NCBI GenBank assembly: GCA_050012355.1
Contig: JBEKHI010000120.1
Location: 1-19,546 of the forward strand
Direction: 5' to 3'
Length of the DNA stretch: 19,546 nt
From: JBEKHI01 sp050012355
GTDB lineage: Bacteria; Actinomycetota; Actinomycetes; Streptosporangiales; Streptosporangiaceae
Below are positions 1 to 5,771 of this stretch, in pieces. How positions within the stretch are numbered: position 1 is the stretch's first letter; each line of letters opens with the position of its first letter. The notes under the pieces were generated by a model. That model was not told the DNA's origin and searched no databases. It saw only the letters and a program-made list of their open reading frames with translations. A program made the position numbers and the translations under genes.

Positions 1-1121
1 CCGGCAAGACCGCGATCTGCATCGACGCGATCATCAACCAGAAGCAGAACTGGGACTCCGGCGACCCCAAGCAGCAGGTGCGCTGTGTGTACGTGGCGGT
101 CGGCCAGAAGGGCTCCACGATCGCGTCCGTGCGCCAGTCCCTCGAGGAGGCCGGCGCGCTGCAGTACACCACGATCGTGGCGTCTCCGGCGTCCGACCCC
201 GCTGGCTACAAGTACATCGCCCCGTACACTGGCAGCTCGATCGGGCAGCACTGGATGTACGCGGGCAAGCACGTGCTGATCGTCTTCGACGACCTGTCCA
301 AGCAGGCCGAGGCGTACCGCGCGATCTCGCTGCTGCTGCGCCGCCCGCCGGGCCGTGAGGCTTACCCCGGTGACGTCTTCTACCTGCACTCGCGGCTCCT
401 CGAGCGCTGCGCGAAGCTGAACGATGAGCTGGGCGCCGGCTCGATGACCGGGCTGCCGATCGTGGAGACCAAGGGGAACGACATCTCCGCCTTCATCCCG
501 ACCAACGTGATCTCGATCACCGACGGGCAGTGCTTCCTGCAGACCGACCTGTTCAACTCGGGTGTCCGGCCAGCCATCAACGTCGGCCAGTCGGTGTCCC
601 GAGTCGGTGGCAACGCGCAGATCAAGGCCATGAAGAAGGTCGCGGGCCAGCTCCGGCTGAGCCTGGCCCAGTTCCGTGACCTCGAGGCGTTCGCCGCGTT
701 CTCGTCCGACCTGGACGCCGCTTCGCGCGCCCAGCTTGACCGCGGCGCGCGGCTGGTGGAGCTGCTCAAGCAGCGCCAGTACACGCCGTTCCCGGTCGAG
801 GAAGAGGTCGTGTCCATCTGGGCCGGCACCACCGGCCAGCTGGATGACGTGCCGGTCGAGGACATCCGGCGGTTCGAGAGCGAGTTCCTCGACTACCTCA
901 AGCGGGCCCACGAGGGCATCCTGAACGCGATCAGGGAGACCAAGGACCTGCCGGACGAGACCGTCGGTGCGCTCAAGGAGGCCATCGGCGAGTTCCGCCG
1001 CGGCTTCGAGACCTCAAGCGGCGAACTGCTGGTCTCTGAGGAGCCCACCGACGCGCTCGCCGAGGGCGAAACCCGGCAGGAGACCGTGACCACGTATAAG
1101 CCGAAGACAGAGGCTAAGTAG
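1..1121 (+). CDS. atpA: F1 ATP synthase subunit alpha, 5' truncated
   Basis: This is the non-catalytic nucleotide-binding alpha subunit of the F1 sector, which alternates with beta in the hexamer. The window begins inside the gene: the first full codon (base 3) is the Gly of the Walker A GKT, so roughly the N-terminal third is missing. Visible motifs are GKTAICIDAIINQK, the VGQKGSTIA segment, and NVGQSVSRVGGNAQ, which carries the alpha arginine that reaches into the beta catalytic site. After the usual helical C-terminus the protein continues with a charged tail of about 35 residues ending in TYKPKTEAK. Such a tail is known from actinobacterial, notably mycobacterial, alpha subunits. The stop TAG at 1119-1121 is 4 bp before the atpG start, consistent with one operon. 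Identity is certain; only the start is unseen. Confidence 0.97.
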   Translation, partial: GKTAICIDAIINQKQNWDSGDPKQQVRCVYVAVGQKGSTIASVRQSLEEAGALQYTTIVASPASDPAGYKYIAPYTGSSIGQHWMYAGKHVLIVFDDLSKQAEAYRAISLLLRRPPGREAYPGDVFYLHSRLLERCAKLNDELGAGSMTGLPIVETKGNDISAFIPTNVISITDGQCFLQTDLFNSGVRPAINVGQSVSRVGGNAQIKAMKKVAGQLRLSLAQFRDLEAFAAFSSDLDAASRAQLDRGARLVELLKQRQYTPFPVEEEVVSIWAGTTGQLDDVPVEDIRRFESEFLDYLKRAHEGILNAIRETKDLPDETVGALKEAIGEFRRGFETSSGELLVSEEPTDALAEGETRQETVTTYKPKTEAK

Positions 1122-1125
1122 AGCC

Positions 1126-2031
1126 ATGGCAGCAACGCTTCGAGCGGTACGGGCGCGGATCAGGGCGGTCCAGTCGATCTCCAAGATCACCCGCGCCCAG
1201 GAGCTCATCGCCTCGTCCCGGATCGTCCGGGCCCAGCAGCAGATGCGCGCCGCTGAGCCGTATTCGCGGGGGCTCACGGACGCGGTCAGCGCGCTGCTGA
1301 GCCGGACGACGGCGGTGAACCACCCGATGGTGACCCGGCCGGCGACGATACGCAAGGCGGCGGTGATCATCCTCACCAGCGACAGCGGTTTCGCGGGCGC
1401 GTATAACGCCAGCGTGCTGCGTGAGGCGTCCCGGCTGCGGCAGCGGCTGTCGGAGGAGAACACCCCGGTCGACCTGTACGTGGTGGGCCGCAAGGGCATC
1501 GGCTGGCACCGGTTCCGCGACATCGCGGTCGCCGATGAGTGGAGCGGATTCTCGGCCCGCCCGCACTACCCAGACGCGCAGAAGGTCACCGAGCGGGTGC
1601 TGCAGAACTTCGGCCCCGAAGGTGACACGGACGAGATCTACCTGGTCGCGACCGAGTTCGTCAGCATGCTGACCCAGCGGCCGGTGGTCCGCCGCCTGCT
1701 GCCGCTGGAGGTCGAGGAGTCTTCCGAGCAGCCCCCGCAGGGACCGCTGCCGCAGTACGAATTCGAGCCGTCGCCGGACATCGTGTTCGACGCGCTGCTA
1801 CCGCAGTACGTGGCCAGCCGTGTCTACTTCGCGATGCTAGAGGCGGCGGCGTCCGAACTCGCCGCCCGCCGTCGCGCGATGAAGGCGGCGACCGACAACG
1901 CGAACGACCTGCTAGGCCGCCTCACTCGCGAGGCGAACAACGCCAGGCAGGCAGAGATCACCCAGGAAATCAGCGAAATCGTCGGCGGTGCCAACGCGCT
2001 GGCTGAGACGAACGCAGGGAGTGAAGGATAA
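1126..2031 (+). CDS. atpG: F1 ATP synthase subunit gamma
   Basis: Gamma is the central rotor shaft that couples proton flow to the catalytic alpha/beta hexamer. The 301-residue product starts at the ATG at 1126, only 4 bp after the atpA stop. The N-terminal helix (RIRAVQSISKITRAQELIAS, about residues 11-30) and the C-terminal helix (RAMKAATDNANDLLGRLTRE) are the two long antiparallel helices of the family. The middle Rossmann-like part includes SDSGFAGAYNASVLRE. An acidic/Pro-rich stretch around residues 200-215 (EVEESSEQPPQGPLPQYEFE) lengthens the middle domain, as is common in actinobacteria. The last base of its TAA is the first base of the atpD ATG (TAATG), which suggests translational coupling. 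Confidence 0.97.
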   Translation: MAATLRAVRARIRAVQSISKITRAQELIASSRIVRAQQQMRAAEPYSRGLTDAVSALLSRTTAVNHPMVTRPATIRKAAVIILTSDSGFAGAYNASVLREASRLRQRLSEENTPVDLYVVGRKGIGWHRFRDIAVADEWSGFSARPHYPDAQKVTERVLQNFGPEGDTDEIYLVATEFVSMLTQRPVVRRLLPLEVEESSEQPPQGPLPQYEFEPSPDIVFDALLPQYVASRVYFAMLEAAASELAARRRAMKAATDNANDLLGRLTREANNARQAEITQEISEIVGGANALAETNAGSEG

Positions 2032-3479
2032 TGACGCAGGCCACCGAACCACGGGCCGCAACCGCGGCGGCGACCGGGCGGGTCGCGCGGGTCATCGGGC
2101 CCGTCGTTGACGTCGAGTTCCCGGCCGACCAGATGCCGGAGATCTACTACGCGTTGCATGTGGACATCGCGTCCACCGAGGACACCGAGGCCCGCACGCT
2201 CACCCTCGAGGTCGAGCAGCACATCGGCGACAACATCGTCCGCGCGATCTCCATGGAGCCCACCGACGGCCTGACTCGCGGCGCGGCTGTCACCGACACC
2301 GGTGCCCCGATCGAGGTCCCGGTCGGCGACGTGACCAAGGGCCATGTGTTCAACGCTCTCGGCGAGACGCTCGACGTGCCGACCTCGTCGTTGAAGATCG
2401 AGGAGCGCTGGCCGATCCACCGGCTGGCTCCGCCGCTTGACCAGCTCGAGCCGAAGACCGAGATGTTCGTCACCGGCATCAAGGTCATCGACCTGCTCAC
2501 CCCGTACGTACGAGGCGGCAAGATCGGCCTGTTCGGCGGCGCGGGGGTGGGCAAGACCGTCCTCATCCAGGAGATGATCCGCCGGGTCGCGAAGAACTTC
2601 GGTGGCGTCTCCGTCTTCGCCGGCGTCGGCGAGCGGACCCGTGAGGGCAACGACCTGTTCCTCGAGATGACCGACACCGGCGTCATCGACGACACGGCGC
2701 TGGTGTTCGGCCAGATGGACGAGCCGCCGGGCACCCGGCTGCGGGTCGCGCTCTCGGCGCTGACGATGGCCGAGTACTTCCGCGATGTTCAGAAGCAGGA
2801 CGTGCTGCTGTTCATCGACAACATCTTCCGGTTCACCCAGGCCGGTTCCGAGGTGTCCACGCTGCTCGGCCGGATGCCGTCGGCTGTGGGTTACCAGCCG
2901 ACCCTGGCGGACGAGATGGGCCAGCTCCAGGAGCGGATCACCTCGACCCGAGGTCACTCGATCACCTCCATGCAGGCGATCTACGTTCCCGCCGACGACA
3001 TCACCGACCCGGCGCCGGCCACGGTGTTCGCCCACCTGGACGCGACCACCACGCTGTCGCGGGCGATCACCGAGAAGGGCATCTACCCGGCGGTGGACCC
3101 GCTGGACTCGACGTCCCGGATCATGGACCCGCGCTACATCGGCCAGGAGCACTACGATGTGGCACAGACGGTGAAGCAGATCCTGCAGCGCTACCAGGAG
3201 TTGCAGGACATCATCGCGATCCTCGGTATCGATGAGCTGTCTGAAGAGGACAAGGTCACCGTGCAGCGTGCGCGCCGGATTGAGCGGTTCCTGTCGCACC
3301 CGATGTACGTGGCGGAGCAGTTCACCGGCCAGCCCGGTGAGTTTGTCAGCCTGGAAGACACGATCTCCTCGTTCAAGGCGATCGCCGAGGGCAAGTACGA
3401 CAACGTTCCTGAGCAGGCCTTCTACATGGTCGGCGGCATCGAGGACGTTGAGAAGAAGGCCAAGGAGCTGGAGCGCTAG
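2031..3479 (+). CDS. atpD: F1 ATP synthase subunit beta (catalytic)
   Basis: Beta is the catalytic subunit that makes ATP from ADP and phosphate. The 482-residue product has the P-loop GGAGVGKTV (about residues 169-177, Lys175), the catalytic GERTREGND motif (Glu201), LLFIDNIFRFTQAGSEVS as Walker B region, the ALSALTMAEYFRD helix, and DELSEED at about 401-407, the lever that contacts gamma. Length and motif order are normal. The gene overlaps atpG by 1 bp at its start and atpC by 1 bp at its end (TAGTG), so translation of the three is probably coupled. It is an ordinary housekeeping copy with no sign of truncation or frameshift. Confidence 0.98.
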   Translation: MTQATEPRAATAAATGRVARVIGPVVDVEFPADQMPEIYYALHVDIASTEDTEARTLTLEVEQHIGDNIVRAISMEPTDGLTRGAAVTDTGAPIEVPVGDVTKGHVFNALGETLDVPTSSLKIEERWPIHRLAPPLDQLEPKTEMFVTGIKVIDLLTPYVRGGKIGLFGGAGVGKTVLIQEMIRRVAKNFGGVSVFAGVGERTREGNDLFLEMTDTGVIDDTALVFGQMDEPPGTRLRVALSALTMAEYFRDVQKQDVLLFIDNIFRFTQAGSEVSTLLGRMPSAVGYQPTLADEMGQLQERITSTRGHSITSMQAIYVPADDITDPAPATVFAHLDATTTLSRAITEKGIYPAVDPLDSTSRIMDPRYIGQEHYDVAQTVKQILQRYQELQDIIAILGIDELSEEDKVTVQRARRIERFLSHPMYVAEQFTGQPGEFVSLEDTISSFKAIAEGKYDNVPEQAFYMVGGIEDVEKKAKELER

Positions 3480-3886
3480 TGACGATCCAGGTGGAGGTGC
3501 TCGTGCCGGACCGCTCGTTGTGGTCCGGCACCGCCGACCAGGTGATCGCGAAGACCCTGGACGGTGACATCGGCGTGCTCGGTGGTCACGCCCCGGTCTT
3601 CGGCGTGCTCGTCGAGGGCAGCCTGGTCCGGATCCTCGGCCCGTCCGGCGGTTCGGACGCTTCCGGCGACTCCAGCGGCGAGGTCCGTGCCGCGGTCACC
3701 GGCGGATTTCTGTCGGTCACCGAGGAGAAGGTGACCGTGCTCGCCGCCGACGCCTTGCTCGGCGCGGAGGTCGACACGACGGCGGCGAAGCAAGAGGAGG
3801 ACACCGCGACGGCGCAGGAGGGCCCAGACTCACCGGAGGCTCGATACGCCAGGGCACGGTTGCGTGCCGCAGGCGAGCAGGCCTGA
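3479..3886 (+). CDS. atpC: F1 ATP synthase subunit epsilon
   Basis: Epsilon sits at the foot of gamma and regulates ATP hydrolysis. The GTG start at 3479 shares its G with the atpD TAG stop. The 135-residue product opens with IQVEVLVPDRSLWSGTADQVIA, then DGDIGVLGGHAPVFGVLVEGSLVRI, the typical beta-sandwich of the family. An inserted Gly/Ser/Asp-rich loop of about 13 residues (SGGSDASGDSSGE) lies between two sandwich strands. The C-terminal part (VDTTAAKQEEDTATAQEG onward) is charged and short, in keeping with actinobacterial epsilon subunits whose C-terminal helices are reduced. It is the last gene of the ATP synthase operon proper. Confidence 0.95.
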   Translation: MTIQVEVLVPDRSLWSGTADQVIAKTLDGDIGVLGGHAPVFGVLVEGSLVRILGPSGGSDASGDSSGEVRAAVTGGFLSVTEEKVTVLAADALLGAEVDTTAAKQEEDTATAQEGPDSPEARYARARLRAAGEQA

Positions 3887-3890
3887 CTCT

Positions 3891-4544
3891 GTGCACGGTG
3901 AGGGGCTGACGCTCGACGCTGCCTGGCTCTTCGCCGTCCTTCTCATCCTGATCCTGCTCGCCGCCGCGGTGCTCGCCTCTCGCCGTTATCTGCTGGAAAG
4001 AGGTGGCGGCACGGTCGAGTGCGGCCTGCGGCTGCCCGCCGAGCGCGGACCCTGGCGGCTCGGCGTCGCGTCGTACCAGCGGGATGACCTCTACTGGTAC
4101 GACGCGCTCGGCGTCCGGCTGAGGCCGGAGCAGGTGTTCGGCCGCCGGACCCTCACGGTGGACTCCAGACGCGTTCCAAGTCCGGGGGAGGAGACCACCC
4201 TCGGCCCCGACCGGGTAGTCCTAGAGGTCTCGTCCGCGGGCGATCCGGTTGAGCTAGCTCTCCCGGCTGACGCTCTCACTGGCTTCCTAGCGTGGCTGGA
4301 AGCCGTCCCGCCCGCCTCCTACTTATCGTTGCCCGCCGGGAATCCAGAGCACATCACCCTCGCCGTAGCTGGCGCGCCGCGCGAGGATGAACAGCAGGTC
4401 CGAGAGCCGGTTCAAGTACTTGGCGGCCATAACGGAGGTGCTGACTCCATCGGTTTCTGTGGCCTCCCACGCGGATCGTTCCGCCCGGCGGGTGATCGTC
4501 CTGGACATGTGCAGCAGCGCCGCGCCCTTGGTCCCGCCGGGTAG
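3891..4544 (+). CDS. DUF2550 family membrane-anchored protein with an over-long C-terminus
   Basis: Function is unknown; the DUF2550 family is conserved directly after atpC in actinobacteria. The GTG at 3891, 4 bp after the atpC stop, is preferred over a GTG at 3864 inside atpC because translation from it begins just before the membrane segment. Residues about 8-28 form one transmembrane helix (AAWLFAVLLILILLAAAVLA) followed by SRRYLLERGGGTVECGLRLP and a small soluble domain with RGPWRLGVASYQRDDLYWYD, which I recognise as the family signature. The family usually ends near 130-150 residues. Here the frame stays open to 217 residues, and the last 222 bp lie antisense to pduO. The extension after about residue 144 has no recognisable domain and may be spurious. 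Confidence 0.8.
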   Translation: MHGEGLTLDAAWLFAVLLILILLAAAVLASRRYLLERGGGTVECGLRLPAERGPWRLGVASYQRDDLYWYDALGVRLRPEQVFGRRTLTVDSRRVPSPGEETTLGPDRVVLEVSSAGDPVELALPADALTGFLAWLEAVPPASYLSLPAGNPEHITLAVAGAPREDEQQVREPVQVLGGHNGGADSIGFCGLPRGSFRPAGDRPGHVQQRRALGPAG

Positions 4545-4910
4545 CACGAAGCTGCGTAGCGTCTCAAGCGGCGCGTTCCACTCGTCGCAGTCCGCTTCCA
4601 GCCGGTCGATGTACTCCTGGGTAATCCGGAGCGCGGGCTGGTCATCCAGCGGCTTCGCCAGGTCCGCACCCGCGTCGAACAGTTCGTTCTGCACCCGGGT
4701 GAGCAGCTTTCGCATGTCTTCATCGAGCTCGCCGAGGGCGATCGCCACGCCGATCGAGGCGTTGGTCTCATCCACGTCCGCGTACGCGACGATCCGCGGG
4801 TCGTTCTTGCTGGCCCGGCTCCCGTCCGCCAGCGAGGTTCTCCCGTCGTCACCGGTGCGAGTGTAAATCCGCGAGAGCACCACCGGGTTCTCTCGATCCG
4901 TGTTTCCCAT
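4323..4910 (-). CDS. pduO: Cob(I)alamin adenosyltransferase, PduO type
   Basis: The enzyme transfers adenosyl from ATP to cob(I)alamin to make adenosylcobalamin, the cofactor of methylmalonyl-CoA mutase. The 195-residue length is normal for the family. Motifs: YTRTGDDGRTSL (16-27, nucleotide loop), ADVDETNASIG (44-54), SFVLPGGTKGAALLHMSRT (120-138), RRAER (141-145) and YLNRLSDLLFILAR (165-178). The ATG at 4910 gives a full-length N-terminus. No Shine-Dalgarno precedes it, but TAGGCT lies 6 nt upstream, which suggests a leaderless mRNA. It is convergent with, and overlaps by 222 bp, the DUF2550 frame. The distal meaB gene in this window serves the same cofactor's client enzyme. I saw no cobalamin riboswitch upstream. 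Confidence 0.93.
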   Translation of the reverse strand: MGNTDRENPVVLSRIYTRTGDDGRTSLADGSRASKNDPRIVAYADVDETNASIGVAIALGELDEDMRKLLTRVQNELFDAGADLAKPLDDQPALRITQEYIDRLEADCDEWNAPLETLRSFVLPGGTKGAALLHMSRTITRRAERSAWEATETDGVSTSVMAAKYLNRLSDLLFILARRASYGEGDVLWIPGGQR

Positions 4911-4916
4911 GGTCTT

Positions 4917-4922
4917 AGCCTA
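4917..4922 (-). promoter_or_regulatory. Candidate leaderless -10 element for pduO
   Basis: On the minus strand TAGGCT is followed by AAGACC and then the ATG of pduO. A TANNNT hexamer 6 nt from the start codon places transcription initiation at or next to the A of ATG. No convincing -35 hexamer is visible. The same TAGGCT plus 6 nt arrangement precedes the marR gene. Confidence 0.4.
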
Positions 4923-5025
4923 GGCCGATCCGCGCCCTATCCCGATTCTCCCGTTTCGCCTCATGCGTCACAGTCGCCTAAGATCGCTGTACGCCCGTGG
5001 TTCGTTGCTCTGAGTCACCTCTCAC

Positions 5026-5045
5026 AAAAAACATGAATTAAAAAA
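5026..5045. other. AT-rich patch in GC-rich DNA
   Basis: Eighteen of 20 bases are A or T (two A-runs around CATGAATT) in a window that is otherwise strongly GC-rich. TCAC and GTGA flank it as short inverted ends (5022-5025 and 5046-5049). It could be a promoter spacer or UP-like element, a site for a nucleoid protein preferring AT DNA, or a scar of inserted DNA. Confidence 0.35.
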
Positions 5046-5076
5046 GTGATCAACGCGCTGACCTGGGGTATTCCTT

Positions 5077-5508
5077 TTAGTCCGGCTGTGTGGCATGGTA
5101 GGTGACTACACAGAGTGACCGTAACGGCCACTCAAAAGCTCCGGGGTCCGGCGGTTCTCGGGGGCCCGCCGGACCCCGGTATCTTCCCCCCGTCACGCCC
5201 GTAGCCCCCACCGACCGGTGCGTCCCCGGTGCGTCCCTAGCAGCCCCAGCAGCCAGGCATGGCCCCAGCAGTCCGACATGGCCTCAGCGGCCCCAGCAGG
5301 GCGCGACGGTAACCCCTGAAGTCCCAGGAATCTTGAAGAGCCGCAATGGCCCTAGTAGACCTGGCAGACCCAGGAGCCCCAGCAGGGCAGCAGCCCCGTT
5401 GGACCCATTAGCCCCAGCAGGCGGCGATCGCGGCCCCGAGGATCCCAAAAGCCTCAAAACGGGCTGCGCACCCCCAGCCGAACCCTCATGGATGGCCCAT
5501 CGAAGGCG
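5077..5508 (-). pseudogene. Degenerate collagen-like (Gly-X-Y) repeat gene relic
   Basis: Read on the minus strand, one frame between a TAG (5509-5511) and a TAA (5077-5079) shows Gly codons every third codon over about 290 bp (roughly 5450-5160). Units include GSS, GPR, GAN, GSN, GAA, GLL, GLP, GLL, GPL, GTS, GVT, GHV, GLL, GPC, GAA, GAT, GVT, GPA and GPR. Many non-Gly positions in the register (AGG, CGG, GTC) are one base from a Gly codon. The phase slips by one or two codons in a few places. There is one in-frame stop (TGA, forward TCA at 5284-5286) and no ATG or GTG at the 5' end. Bacterial collagen-like proteins are typically extracellular or cell-surface. I read this as a decayed copy rather than a working gene; a purely repetitive noncoding origin is possible. 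Confidence 0.45.
5141..5179 (-). terminator. Perfect 14-bp GC hairpin, possible terminator
   Basis: Arms 5141-5154 and 5166-5179 are perfect inverted repeats (CCGGGGTCCGGCGG and its complement) around an 11-nt loop. On the minus strand the stem is followed after 3 nt by TTTT (forward AAAA at 5134-5137), so it fits an intrinsic terminator for minus-strand transcription, at the downstream end of the collagen-like relic. The T-run is short, so this is tentative. Confidence 0.45.
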
Positions 5509-5536
5509 CTAGAACGCCAGCGATGGGCCATCCATG
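5487..5536. repeat. Long perfect inverted repeat (16-bp arms)
   Basis: Arm 5487-5502 (CATGGATGGCCCATCG) is repeated perfectly inverted at 5521-5536. The stem continues after a 2x2 internal loop with GGCG/CGCC (5505-5508, 5515-5518) and closes with the hexaloop CTAGAA. Each arm also contains an odd palindrome, GATGG-C-CCATC. No T-run follows on either strand, so it is not a standard terminator. It could be a transcript-processing structure, a repeat-family element, or paired protein-binding sites. Confidence 0.7.
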
Positions 5537-5552
5537 GCCTGCCATCCCGCTC

Positions 5553-5576
5553 CGCTCCCGCGCTCCCGCGCTCCCG
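5553..5576. repeat. Three tandem copies of an 8-bp unit
   Basis: CGCTCCCG occurs three times head to tail without mismatch at 5553-5560, 5561-5568 and 5569-5576. It lies in a C-rich stretch with degenerate relatives on both sides, and probably reflects slippage in a low-complexity tract. Confidence 0.75.
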
Positions 5577-5638
5577 CCCTCGCGCCCCGGCCTCGCCCCA
5601 CCTCCGCGTCCGCCCCGCGCCCCTGCCCGCCCCGTCCG

Positions 5639-5661
5639 CCCCGCGCCCCCGCCCCCGCCCC
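5639..5661 (-). other. G-quadruplex-forming motif
   Basis: On the minus strand four G-runs of 4, 5, 5 and 4 are separated by loops of 1, 1 and 3 nt (forward CCCC at 5639-5642, CCCCC at 5646-5650 and 5652-5656, CCCC at 5658-5661). This exceeds the usual G3+N1-7 rule. It lies about 110 bp before the GMC oxidoreductase start, in a tract running from about 5541 with almost no A. Confidence 0.6.
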
Positions 5662-5771
5662 GGCCGCAAAGCGCGTCGATGACTCATCGCTGCTCTTGGC
5701 GTGCGCACCGACACGCCCCAGATGTACCGTTTGGGAAAGTGTGCTGGGCGGACGGACCGTGGGAGGCGGGC

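Larger units (their letters stand above)
4911..5771. other. 861-bp region without an intact gene
   Basis: This stretch between pduO and the GMC oxidoreductase holds no gene I can support. In order it contains the pduO promoter side, an AT-rich patch (5026-5045), a degenerate collagen-like relic on the minus strand (5077-5508), a GC hairpin (5141-5179), a long perfect hairpin (5487-5536), a tandem octamer (5553-5576) and a C-rich, nearly A-free tract to about 5665 with G-quadruplex potential on the minus strand. Forward frames across it are Pro/Ala/Arg/Ser-rich and resemble no family. In mycobacteria, as I recall, murA and the rRNA operon lie in this part of the neighbourhood, so it may be a rearrangement junction. 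Confidence 0.6.

Noticed and set aside
1824..3299. Long open frame (491 codons) antisense to atpG/atpD
   Set aside because: It mirrors the conserved atpD codons, is rich in Arg, His, Asp and Gly with no domain, and long antisense frames are expected in GC-rich genes.
4911..5100. Cobalamin riboswitch upstream of pduO
   Set aside because: No B12-box-like conserved core was recognised, and the pduO start appears to be leaderless.
5102..5512. Forward frame rich in Pro, Ala, Arg and Ser
   Set aside because: No Shine-Dalgarno, no family resemblance, and its composition is explained as the complement of the minus-strand Gly-X-Y relic and the GC hairpin.
5523..5771. In-frame N-terminal extension of the GMC oxidoreductase
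   Set aside because: It is Pro/Arg low complexity over the C-rich tract; the ATG at 5772 has a good GGAGG and begins exactly at the FAD-binding strand.
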